In this document: positions 8,156 to 15,930 of the stretch, piece after piece | Layout of the letters: every line of letters begins with the position of its first letter | Position numbering within the stretch: position 1 is the first letter of the stretch | From: JANNVZ01 sp046155615 | Lineage (GTDB): Bacteria; Bacteroidota; Bacteroidia; Flavobacteriales_D; Sanyastnellaceae | Direction of reading: 5' to 3' | Assembly: GCA_046155615.1 (NCBI GenBank) | Contig: JBJXFP010000127.1 | Coordinates: forward strand, 1 to 27,959 | DNA: 27,959 bases | Notes under the pieces: generated by a model | Seen by the model: only the letters and a program-made list of their open reading frames with translations | Told to the model about the DNA's origin: nothing | The model's database searches: none | Program-made: the position numbers and the translations under genes

Positions 8156-10219
8156 TTATTCAATAACAAGTCTCACGTTGGTCAACACTCCGTTGAGGTC
8201 AGTGAGTGAAAGCATATACACACCTTTAGCCACTGTGCTTACATCTATCTGCATGGAGTGTATCGAGCCTAACTGCTCTGTGAGTACCACTCTGCCTGCC
8301 ATGTCGATGAGTTGAAGTTGTGCCTGATTCAGCGCATGTGCTTGAGACACATTCACCATCACTTTGTCTTTAGCCGGATTGGGCGAAATATTTAATTGAA
8401 TGTTCTCGCTCATTTCTTCTACACCAATGGGTGTCATAGTTACGCGCATCACCTTATCGGTCACACTGTTCACATACCATATATGTCCATCAGGGCCAAT
8501 CTTCACTCCCATGATGCCGTTACTACCTGTGGGTATTGTTCCAAGCAGTATAGGCATGGCCTGACTAATGTCGTAGACATGAATGTTGCCGTTGTTGTAA
8601 TTAGAAACAATCATGCGGTCTTCTACAATGTCAATTCCTGAAGGCTCGTCCAGGCCTACAGTAATGTATTCTTCCCATATGAAATTGTCCATGTATTTGT
8701 ACACCTCAACTGCTTCGTGCGGAGCGCCATCATCGCCCGGAGTGCCAGATTGTGTGTCAATTCTAATCACACGGTTTTGTTGAGAGTTACAGGCATACAG
8801 CCAGCCGGTGTTATGATCAAACACAAGATGATCCGGTACTTCGTGTGCAGGATCCTCGTTATACCCGAGAATGGGATATTTGTATATCACCCCATCGCTA
8901 TGGTCATCATTGCCCGGGCCGTGGTCTTCCTTGAAGTCGAAACTCATTATCTCGTTGTGGTCGCCACAGGTTACCCAGAATTTATTGCCTTCTTCCCAAG
9001 CTATACCCATGCTGTATGGACTCTCGTGCAACATGTCCAGGTGGCTGCCATTGCCTCCGCTTGGTTGTGCATATATAGCAGGGTCACTGCTCCATAAAGC
9101 CGGGCCGGTAAATGGTGCACCACCATCATGATTTGCATCATACACCCCGGGTGAGGTAGCAAAGTTTTCATTTTTTGAAAATGCAATGCCGGTAGGCAAT
9201 GACATGAAGTGCCATGCATTGCCATCTTCTTGTTGCAATTCATCTTGATTGGCTTCTCCTGCATCTGTAATTTTCACCGTAAGACCACCGTTGTTCTCTG
9301 TGCTTTTCAGTACCACCCACAATTCATTGCGGGTCAGTATCGGGTGAAAATCAAGGTCGCGCGGGTTAACAGCTGAAGCTATTTGTTCTGTTTGAGGTAT
9401 AAAACCTAAGTAGTCATCGAGAATATTTGGAATTCCCGGGCCTACAGTAATCATGTCAGTGGCTATGTCATTTGAAGTATTCATATCAGCATTGCCATTT
9501 ATACTGCTAACCCAGATACTTAGGTCATGTTCTCCATCCACCTCATTCAAGGGTGTTGGATGCAAGAGTTCAAAGGAAGTGAAAGGATTTATGCTAAGTC
9601 CATCAATGGTAGCAACCACAGGAGTGCCACCATCGGAAGCGTAGTTCATTTCAACAGAAGTAATCACGTCCCCACCGTAGTTGAAAAACTTACCTTTTAC
9701 CTCGATGTTAGTGGGCTGCACATAGCTATAACTAAGCACCTGAGTGCCCTGCACATCATATTGCAGTGGTTCGTTTACTGTAAAGTTGAAGGTGCCACCG
9801 TTGCCATTGCCTATGTAGCTGAGCATTGGAAAGCCGAATAGATTAAAAGAAAAACCACCGCCACCATCACCATAGTCGTCTATATAATGCAAGGTGTAGG
9901 ATGAGCCAATGGTGAGACATATGTCCTCCACAGTTATGGTAGTGTTGTCTGCGTAGCCTTGTGCAGTGGTGGCATCCTGATCACCAGCGCCACCGCATCC
10001 AATCTGAACAAGATTGCCGCCTTCGGCAATGGTTCCTTCATCGCAGTCATTGCCCTGCGGAGTTATTTGCCAGTAGCATTCGTAACCCCAGTTGTCGGTG
10101 TCTATTTCTAGTATCAATTCTGTTTCACCTGCACCGCATTGTGCCGAAGCACGCGTGTTGAAGGCTGTAAGAAGAAGACAACAGCAGATTGCTTGTAATA
10201 ATTGGGTAAAAATTCTCAT
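8156..10219 (-). CDS. T9SS-secreted beta-propeller protein (NHL/SMP-30-like)
   Basis: 687 residues from ATG 10219. The signal peptide (hydrophobic AICCCLLLTAF, cleavage near ASA/Q) is followed by a Cys- and Gly-rich N-terminal domain of about 130 residues ending in DDYGDGGGG, a possible calcium-binding loop. A CARDB-like beta domain follows (ATDMITVGPG region), then a six-bladed-propeller-like region with repeated blades such as HNTGWLYACNSQQNRVIRID and GHIWYVNSVTDKVMRVT. The last ~85 residues form a type A T9SS sorting domain (ISPNPAKDKVMVNV, then KGVYMLSL). An in-frame ATG at 10276 lies immediately after the stop of the upstream lipoprotein (TAAATG) and would add 19 polar residues. I prefer 10219 because the signal peptide follows directly, but translational coupling from 10276 is possible. 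The protein is likely on the cell surface; its ligand is unknown. Confidence 0.85.
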   Translation of the reverse strand: MRIFTQLLQAICCCLLLTAFNTRASAQCGAGETELILEIDTDNWGYECYWQITPQGNDCDEGTIAEGGNLVQIGCGGAGDQDATTAQGYADNTTITVEDICLTIGSSYTLHYIDDYGDGGGGFSFNLFGFPMLSYIGNGNGGTFNFTVNEPLQYDVQGTQVLSYSYVQPTNIEVKGKFFNYGGDVITSVEMNYASDGGTPVVATIDGLSINPFTSFELLHPTPLNEVDGEHDLSIWVSSINGNADMNTSNDIATDMITVGPGIPNILDDYLGFIPQTEQIASAVNPRDLDFHPILTRNELWVVLKSTENNGGLTVKITDAGEANQDELQQEDGNAWHFMSLPTGIAFSKNENFATSPGVYDANHDGGAPFTGPALWSSDPAIYAQPSGGNGSHLDMLHESPYSMGIAWEEGNKFWVTCGDHNEIMSFDFKEDHGPGNDDHSDGVIYKYPILGYNEDPAHEVPDHLVFDHNTGWLYACNSQQNRVIRIDTQSGTPGDDGAPHEAVEVYKYMDNFIWEEYITVGLDEPSGIDIVEDRMIVSNYNNGNIHVYDISQAMPILLGTIPTGSNGIMGVKIGPDGHIWYVNSVTDKVMRVTMTPIGVEEMSENIQLNISPNPAKDKVMVNVSQAHALNQAQLQLIDMAGRVVLTEQLGSIHSMQIDVSTVAKGVYMLSLTDLNGVLTNVRLVIE

Positions 10220-10276
10220 GTGATTTGACTGTGTTTGATTTTGGAAATTGTTATGTCTGGTTTCTTGAGTATTCAT

Positions 10277-11065
10277 TTATGGAATCACGCTGATGTCAGC
10301 CTGCACCCAGTTGTGCCAGCCTTGTTTATCGCTGGCGTTTATTATAAGTTGGTATTCTCCGGCTTGTGTGAATGAAGGAAGAACAATGTCTGATAATTCA
10401 AACATCCACACATTGTCTGGTGTCCATGTTTGTTGCCAAACTATTGCATCATCCAGATAGATGATGGCACCTACAGTTTCTAAGTAATTGCCATCGGCAA
10501 TGCTGCCTTCGAAGGTGAAATAGTCGCCAGCATTCAATCGTACAACACCATCCGCATCAGCAGTAGGTACAGTTGCTACAGGTATGATGGCGGGTATGCT
10601 GTCGTTTTGAATCACTACAGTCTCTTCACGGTAAGTCAGGTTTCCATCTGCATCCATCACCATCACATTCAGATTCCATGCTCCGCTTATGTTAGCAGGG
10701 GTTGTGAATTTGACTACATCAGTAGTGTCCGTTCCAGCAAGTGCTAAAGACTTTATTGGATTCCAGTCGCCAATGTTGGGCGCTTTGAAGGCAGGTATCA
10801 GGCCGCCACCATGCACCACATGCGAATGAAATTCACCAGGTGTAATCAGCTTCACTTGCAGTTCCTGCAATGCTTCATCATCACTCATGGTGATGTAAAA
10901 ACGGTTGGTAGCACCTGCCTGGGCATGCAAACCGTTACCATGTTCGCTGGGTGTTACTATAGCATGTATTTCGGGTTTGTTGCTTGTTACATCCTTTTCG
11001 CACGAAGCGATTATGGCGCAGCCAACCGCCATAGGCAATGCTAAAATGAGCGTATCAAGTTTCAT
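10277..11065 (-). CDS. DUF4625-like outer-membrane lipoprotein
   Basis: 262 residues from ATG 11065. A lipoprotein signal (MKLDTLILALPMAVG, lipobox IIASC, acylated Cys22) is followed by two Ig-like beta domains. The first contains DDEALQELQVKL and a His-rich stretch HSHVVHGGG; the second ends in AGEYQLIINASDKQG, typical of DUF4625-type Bacteroidota lipoproteins with tandem Ig-like folds. It is first in the minus-strand cluster with the two T9SS-secreted proteins; its stop codon abuts an ATG of the next gene, which argues for an operon. The His cluster could bind a metal, but that is inference. The frame extends to 11086; the ATG at 11065 is chosen from the lipoprotein signal. The DUF4625 assignment rests on pattern memory and is moderate. 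Confidence 0.75.
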   Translation of the reverse strand: MKLDTLILALPMAVGCAIIASCEKDVTSNKPEIHAIVTPSEHGNGLHAQAGATNRFYITMSDDEALQELQVKLITPGEFHSHVVHGGGLIPAFKAPNIGDWNPIKSLALAGTDTTDVVKFTTPANISGAWNLNVMVMDADGNLTYREETVVIQNDSIPAIIPVATVPTADADGVVRLNAGDYFTFEGSIADGNYLETVGAIIYLDDAIVWQQTWTPDNVWMFELSDIVLPSFTQAGEYQLIINASDKQGWHNWVQADISVIP

Positions 11066-11242
11066 GTGATGGGGCAAGGATAACAAATAGAAGATGCCAA
11101 ACTACTTTGACATGCCTCGAAGTAGATTGTTGATTCATACCAAAATTGGAGTTTTACGTTCTTCCATTCAAAGCAGTCATCAACAGGCGCTCACACCATC
11201 ATTTTCAAATTCTTCACATTGTGACCACCATGTGGCAATTTT

Positions 11243-11266
11243 CAAATTTGTACAACCACATCTTTG
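11243..11266 (+). promoter_or_regulatory. Possible Bacteroidota-type -7 elements upstream of lysA
   Basis: Two matches of 7 out of 8 to the Bacteroidota -7 consensus TAnnTTTG lie here: CAAATTTG at 11243-11250 and CATCTTTG at 11259-11266. A TTG at 11219-11221 is 21 nt upstream of the first, near the usual -33 spacing. The first would give a leader of roughly 15 nt before ATG 11272. These are weak matches in AT-rich DNA. Confidence 0.25.
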
Positions 11267-11271
11267 CCCCC

Positions 11272-12510
11272 ATGATTCAACTTCAGAATGACACCTACCA
11301 GATAAGCGGCATTCCCATCACCGACCTCGTGCAGCAATACGATGCTCCACTCTACATCTACGACACCGCCATCATCCACCGCCAGTACCAGCGCCTCGCT
11401 ACCGCATTCACTGGTGCAAGCAGCAAAATAAAATACGCCTGCAAAGCCAACAGCAACATCAACATCTTGCGCTACCTGCGCAGCCTCGGTGCAGGCCTCG
11501 ACACCGTGTCCATTCAGGAAGTATGGCTTGGCATCCATGCTGGTTTCAAACCTTCTGAAATCATGTACACTCCCAACTGCGTCAGCATGTATGAGATAAA
11601 TCTTGCTGTCAAAGAAGGTGTGCAGATCAACATTGACAACATCAGCATTCTTGAGCAGTTTGGTCACGAGTATGGCGACAAAGTGCCTGTCTGCATCCGC
11701 ATCAATCCCCACGTCATGGCAGGCGGCAACATCAACATCTCCACGGGGCATATTGACAGCAAGTTCGGCATCTCCATCCACCAGATGCGCCATGTGGAGC
11801 GCATCATCAAAAGCCTGGGCATCCGTGTCAATGGCCTCCACATGCACACCGGCAGCGACATATTAGATGTGGATGTATTCCTCCGCGGTGCAGAAATTCT
11901 ATTTGAAAACACCGAACATTTCAAAGACCTCCACTTCATTGATTTCGGCAGCGGCTTCAAAGTCCCCTACAAACCCGATGACTACGAAACCGACATTGAA
12001 GAGCTGGGAACAAGGCTCACTGAAAAATTCAATTCCTTTTGCAAAGAATATGGACGCGACTTAGAGCTTTGGTTCGAGCCTGGCAAATTCCTCGTGAGCC
12101 AAAGCGGAACCTTCATAGCCAAAGTAAACGTGCTCAAGCAAACAACAGCCACCGTCTTTGTCGGTTTAGATGCAGGCCTCAATCACCTCATCAGGCCCAT
12201 GCTCTACAATGCATACCACCACCTTACCAACATCAGCAATCCCGATGGCATACAGCGTATATACACCGTAGTAGGCTACATCTGCGAGACTGATACCTTC
12301 GGCTGGGACCGCAAGCTCAGCGAAGTCCGCGAAGGCGATTACATCGCATTCAACAATGCCGGTGCTTATGGTTATGCCATGGCCTCCAACTACAACTCGC
12401 GCTTTCGCCCTGCCGAGGTAATGGTGCATCAGGGACAGGCACATCTCATCCGCTCGCGCGACACGCTGGATGATTTGCTGCGCAATCAGCAGATAATCTC
12501 ACTGGGGTGA
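11272..12510 (+). CDS. lysA: Diaminopimelate decarboxylase
   Basis: 412 residues of the PLP-dependent group IV (alanine-racemase fold) decarboxylases, which convert meso-2,6-diaminopimelate to L-lysine in the cytoplasm, the last step of lysine synthesis. Visible landmarks are YACKAN, whose Lys58 should bind PLP, HMHTGSDI (the His facing the PLP ring), DFGSGF for the phosphate-binding Gly-rich loop, EPGKFLV, the active-site CETDTFGWDR, and NAGAYGYAMASNYNSR, whose Tyr-containing segment is typical of LysA. Other bacteria usually have CESGD where this has CETDT; I believe the ETDT form is normal in Bacteroidota. The frame is open back to 11146, but ATG 11272 gives the normal family length and the upstream residues are not LysA-like. 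It stands alone, divergent from the lipoprotein cluster. Confidence 0.93.
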   Translation: MIQLQNDTYQISGIPITDLVQQYDAPLYIYDTAIIHRQYQRLATAFTGASSKIKYACKANSNINILRYLRSLGAGLDTVSIQEVWLGIHAGFKPSEIMYTPNCVSMYEINLAVKEGVQINIDNISILEQFGHEYGDKVPVCIRINPHVMAGGNINISTGHIDSKFGISIHQMRHVERIIKSLGIRVNGLHMHTGSDILDVDVFLRGAEILFENTEHFKDLHFIDFGSGFKVPYKPDDYETDIEELGTRLTEKFNSFCKEYGRDLELWFEPGKFLVSQSGTFIAKVNVLKQTTATVFVGLDAGLNHLIRPMLYNAYHHLTNISNPDGIQRIYTVVGYICETDTFGWDRKLSEVREGDYIAFNNAGAYGYAMASNYNSRFRPAEVMVHQGQAHLIRSRDTLDDLLRNQQIISLG

Positions 12511-12601
12511 TGTCCCGGCTTTGCGTTTCTGTGCTTTTAGACCAATTTGTTGTTGCAGTGTTCCTAAGTGGTATATCGCAAGTTGTATTTGAGTAATCTA
12601 T

Positions 12602-12628
12602 CGGTTCGCATACTCCGTATGCGCACCG
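12602..12628. other. Strong hairpin without a T-tract, downstream of lysA
   Basis: CGGT-t-CGCATAC, loop TCC, GTATGCG-c-ACCG: an 11-bp stem with one internal mismatch. It lies about 90 nt after the lysA stop and 86 nt before the next start. There is no run of T directly after it, so it is not a textbook intrinsic terminator. It may still end or stabilise the lysA mRNA, or be a dispersed palindromic repeat. Confidence 0.5.
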
Positions 12629-12713
12629 CTAAGCCGAAATTTGTGACCAATACTTTTTTTCAAATGCCAATTGCCACATATTTGCTAAGCCTTAACGAAC
12701 CTTTTCTAACGCT

Positions 12714-13010
12714 ATGACTTCCAAAATTTTTCATGGATCGCGTCAGCGCATGATGCATGCAGCTCAAGAAGTGCTCAAGGAAATGAAAATGCGCAAAGCA
12801 AGTGTGGATACACAAAACAGTTACATCCAGGCCACCCGCGGTTGGGGTTTTATGCGGTCCGGTCAGGAAGTGGAGATTACCATGTATGCTGATGAAAACC
12901 GCGTAGAAGTAGCTGTAAATGCTGAGAGCAAAGTGAAGGCACTCGACTTCGGCACCAGTGAATATTTGGAAGAAGAATTTCTCCTCAGGCTGAATGACAG
13001 GCTGAATTAG
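12714..13010 (+). CDS. Small conserved-looking protein of unknown function
   Basis: 98 residues from ATG 12714, ending TAG 13008-13010. I do not recognise the family. The N-terminal 35 residues are basic and probably helical (RQRMMHAAQEVLKEMKMRK). The rest looks like a small alpha/beta domain with alternating strands (VEITMYADENRVEVAVNAES) followed by an acidic helix (YLEEEFLLRLNDRL). There is no signal peptide or transmembrane segment, so it is likely cytoplasmic. The start is preceded by an AT-rich leader; the 3' end is 3 nt from the convergent purine nucleoside phosphorylase stop. The clean codon pattern and amphipathic structure support a real gene. Confidence 0.65.
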   Translation: MTSKIFHGSRQRMMHAAQEVLKEMKMRKASVDTQNSYIQATRGWGFMRSGQEVEITMYADENRVEVAVNAESKVKALDFGTSEYLEEEFLLRLNDRLN

Positions 13011-13013
13011 TCA

Positions 13014-13832
13014 TCAAAGCTGCATTATCAATTCCGTGTACAGTTTGCTCAGTTGCGCTTCGCTGCGTTTGGCGGTGGCTATTATTTCATCCACCGTGGT
13101 AGGCTTCAGATTATCAGGGTCGCACACATCAGTTATCACACTCAGGCAGCAGCACGGCAGCGACATGTGATTGCAGGCTATCACCTCAGGCGCAGTACTC
13201 ATGCCTACAGCATCACCTCCGAGCAGGCGCATCATGCGGTACTCTGCGCGTGTTTCTAAGTTAGGGCCTTGCACACTCACATACACGCCTTCATGCAGTG
13301 TGATGTTGTTTTGTGCAGCTATCTTTCTCAGTTTGTCGTTCAGTGCGCGGCTATATGGCTCTGTCATATCAGGAAAGCGCGGCCCCAGTTCATCTACGTT
13401 GTTTCCGCGCAGCGGATTGTCCGGCTGCAGGTTGATGTGGTCGTTTATCAGCATCAGTTCACCCTTTTTGTATGAAAGGTTGAGCGCTCCAGATGCATTG
13501 CTCAGCAACACACATTTCGCTCCAAGCATTTTCATCACACGCACCGGCAACACCACATCTTCAATACTGTGTCCCTCGTAGTAGTGGAAGCGGCCCTGGC
13601 AAGCCAGCACCTGTTTGCCTCCGAGTTTGCCATATATCAGTTTGCCAAAATGAAACTCAACAGTTGCAATCGGGAAGTGAGGAATCACATTGTAGCTGAA
13701 TGACTTTTCTACTTCGATATGCAGCGCCAGATCACCAAGACCTGAACCAAGCACAATGCCTACTTCAGGCTGAGTGATGCCGTGATTGCGCAACCATTCG
13801 GTGCAGTCTTCGAGTTGTTCTATCGTATTCAT
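13014..13832 (-). CDS. punA: Purine nucleoside phosphorylase, trimeric PNP-I type
   Basis: 272 residues, full length for the trimeric class. It cleaves purine (deoxy)ribonucleosides with phosphate to base and (deoxy)ribose 1-phosphate in purine salvage. Motifs: phosphate loop GSGLG (29-33), HYYEG (83-87, the His equivalent to human His86), SNASGALN (111-118), NLETRAEY with E193 equivalent to human Glu201, and VGMST (209-213). The base-specificity position, Asn243 in the human enzyme within LITN, is Asp235 here (VITD), and the residue matching Phe200 is Leu192. The start MNTIEQLED at 13832 is the first in-frame ATG and fits the family. MoaE lies upstream on the same strand 103 nt away. TACATTTC at about 13872-13879 (minus strand) is a near match to the Bacteroidota -7 box. 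Confidence 0.92.
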   Translation of the reverse strand: MNTIEQLEDCTEWLRNHGITQPEVGIVLGSGLGDLALHIEVEKSFSYNVIPHFPIATVEFHFGKLIYGKLGGKQVLACQGRFHYYEGHSIEDVVLPVRVMKMLGAKCVLLSNASGALNLSYKKGELMLINDHINLQPDNPLRGNNVDELGPRFPDMTEPYSRALNDKLRKIAAQNNITLHEGVYVSVQGPNLETRAEYRMMRLLGGDAVGMSTAPEVIACNHMSLPCCCLSVITDVCDPDNLKPTTVDEIIATAKRSEAQLSKLYTELIMQL

Positions 13833-13935
13833 TCTCTTTTTATTCGGTTATGATGTTTCGTTTGAAATGTAAGACTGCCACATAGTGGTCGCCTAGCGAA
13901 AAAATTCAATGTGAGAGCAGTGGGTGAAAAATCAA

Positions 13936-14349
13936 CTAAGGTGTTGCGCTTACCCATACTTCACCTGCCTCAGTTATTTCCCTTTTCCAAATAGGCACGG
14001 TTGCTTTTAATCTGTTCATCAAAAATGCACAAGCCTCGAATGCCTCAGCCCGATGTGGTGATGATACGGCTGCCACTACCGCTGCCTCGCCCACATTGCA
14101 CCGCCCCGTGCGATGGTGCAGCAGCACATGCTTCACCGGCCATTGTTCTATTATTTCATCTGCTATTTTTTCTAATTCAGAAATAACCATAGGCTCATAG
14201 GCTTCAAATTCTAAAGCAGAAACACGCTGACCATGCGCTGTATCGCGCACGTGGCCTACAAATATTACCAAAGCACCACAGGCGTCATCAGCACCTATTA
14301 CCGATGCTGATTCATCCAATACATTGGGTGTGAGCAAAAAATGATTCAC
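13936..14349 (-). CDS. moaE: Molybdopterin synthase catalytic subunit
   Basis: 137 residues when begun at the GTG 14349-14347. MoaE works with the thiocarboxylated MoaD to convert precursor Z (cyclic pyranopterin monophosphate) to molybdopterin. The conserved blocks are in order: GALVIFVGHVRD (25-36), LEFEAYEPM (46-54), HHRTGRCNVGEAAV (78-91), SSPHRAEAFEAC (96-107) and LKATVPIWKRE, where K115 and K122 match the catalytic lysines 119 and 126 of the E. coli protein. No ATG is available at the right place. The frame opens back to a GTG at 14412, inside the divergent gene's leader, which would add 21 residues without family resemblance. No moaD or other cofactor gene is in the window. The start is uncertain; the identity is clear. 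Confidence 0.88.
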   Translation of the reverse strand: MNHFLLTPNVLDESASVIGADDACGALVIFVGHVRDTAHGQRVSALEFEAYEPMVISELEKIADEIIEQWPVKHVLLHHRTGRCNVGEAAVVAAVSSPHRAEAFEACAFLMNRLKATVPIWKREITEAGEVWVSATP

Positions 14350-14415
14350 TGCGCAAATGAAAGACTTAATGCCGACAACGCTTTCATTTTCTATTTTGCA
14401 CCCAAGCAACACCTT

Positions 14416-15930
14416 ATGCCTTTCAATTCAGTCTTCGGTTGGTTTATCAAAAAACGCATTCACCAGATAGAGCTTTTCATGAAGTATCCGGTGGAAGTGC
14501 AGAGCGAACTCTTCCGTTCGTTCATGGATCAGGCAGCGCTCACAAGGTTCGGATTGGAGCATCGTTTTTCTGACATCAAAACATTTGATGACTTCAAGAA
14601 AGCTGTACCCATCAGAAATTATGAGGCATTCAAACCATACGTAGAGCTAATGCGTGACGGACAACAGAATGTCACCTGGCCTACAAGGTTGAAGTGGTTT
14701 GCCAAAAGCAGTGGCACCACCGATTCCAAAAGCAAGTTCATTCCCGTAACCAAAGAGGCACTGGAAGAATGCCACTACAAAGGAGGTAAAGATTTACTTG
14801 CCCTTTACTACAATCAGAAACCTGATGCAAAACTTTACAGCGGTAAGCACCTCATACTTGGCGGCAGCAGTAAGTTGAATGCATTCAATGAAGAAGGCTA
14901 CACAGGCGACCTTTCCGCCATCATCATCAAAAACCTCCCGATATGGGTGGAACTGCGCAGAACACCCAGCCGCGACATAGCGCTGATGGACAACTGGGAA
15001 GAGAAAATAGAACGCATGGCACAAAGCACCATCGATGAAGATGTGTATATGATTGCCGGTGTTCCAAGCTGGACATTGGTGCTGCTGAAGCGCATCATGC
15101 AAATACGTGGCACCAGCAACCTCAAAGAGGTGTGGCCCAACCTCGAATTGTTCTGGCATGGCGGAGTGAGTTTCAAACCATACAAAGAGCAATTTCAGAA
15201 AATAATTCCGGCATCGGAGATGAACTACGTGGAAACCTACAACGCAAGTGAAGGATTCTTCGGCATACAGGACAGACTGGGGTATGATGATATGTTACTC
15301 ATGCTCGACTACGGCATCTGCTACGAATTCATGCCTATGAGCGAGTACGGCAAACAAAATCCGCTCACCTTAGGCCTGCGCGATGTGGAAGTAGGACAGA
15401 ACTACGCCATGGTCATTAGCAGCAATGGCGGACTTTGGCGCTACTTGGTGGGTGACACCGTACGATTCACCTCCCGCTATCCGTTCAGAATACAGGTGAG
15501 TGGCCGCACCAAGCATTACATCAATGCATTTGGCGAAGAATTGATGGTGGAGAATGCTGACTATGCCATACGCGAAGCATCATTAGCTACAGGTGCACAG
15601 GTTACTGACTACACTGCCGCGCCCATCTACATGAGTGAGCAGAGCACCGGTGCACACGAGTGGCTCATCGAGTTCGAAACCATGCCCGATGATGTGGAAC
15701 GATTCACCCTAATCTTAGACAACATGCTCAAATCAGTGAACAGTGATTATGAAGCAAAAAGAAATTTCAACTTCGTGTTGCAACAACCTGTTGTGCGCGC
15801 CCTGCCCATTGGCACATTCTACAGCTGGCTGAAGAGCAAGGACAAACTTGGAGGACAAAACAAAGTACCAAGACTTTGCAACGACAGGAGGTATGTGGAT
15901 GAAGTCTTTGCTCACAACATCAGCTCATAA
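14416..15930 (+). CDS. GH3 (auxin-responsive promoter) family acyl-adenylating enzyme
   Basis: 504 residues from ATG 14416. The GH3 family belongs to the ANL adenylating superfamily; plant members join jasmonate, auxin or benzoates to amino acids, while bacterial substrates are mostly unknown. Visible motifs are the ATP-binding loop SSGTTDSKSKFIP (98-110), the second nucleotide motif YNASEGFFG (near residue 275) and VGDTVRFTSRYPFRIQVSG, with the hinge before the C-terminal domain (RTKHYINAFGEELM). Length and motif order match the family. The frame is open to 14341, but those 25 residues overlap moaE's leader and add nothing family-like. It is divergent from moaE with 66 nt between starts, and its stop overlaps the convergent lipoprotein gene by 6 nt. 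The substrate cannot be inferred. Confidence 0.88.
   Translation: MPFNSVFGWFIKKRIHQIELFMKYPVEVQSELFRSFMDQAALTRFGLEHRFSDIKTFDDFKKAVPIRNYEAFKPYVELMRDGQQNVTWPTRLKWFAKSSGTTDSKSKFIPVTKEALEECHYKGGKDLLALYYNQKPDAKLYSGKHLILGGSSKLNAFNEEGYTGDLSAIIIKNLPIWVELRRTPSRDIALMDNWEEKIERMAQSTIDEDVYMIAGVPSWTLVLLKRIMQIRGTSNLKEVWPNLELFWHGGVSFKPYKEQFQKIIPASEMNYVETYNASEGFFGIQDRLGYDDMLLMLDYGICYEFMPMSEYGKQNPLTLGLRDVEVGQNYAMVISSNGGLWRYLVGDTVRFTSRYPFRIQVSGRTKHYINAFGEELMVENADYAIREASLATGAQVTDYTAAPIYMSEQSTGAHEWLIEFETMPDDVERFTLILDNMLKSVNSDYEAKRNFNFVLQQPVVRALPIGTFYSWLKSKDKLGGQNKVPRLCNDRRYVDEVFAHNISS

Noticed and set aside
11242..11847. 201-codon minus-strand ORF over the lysA start
   Set aside because: Antisense to clear LysA motifs; its Asp/Val/Ala-rich composition mirrors lysA codon usage.
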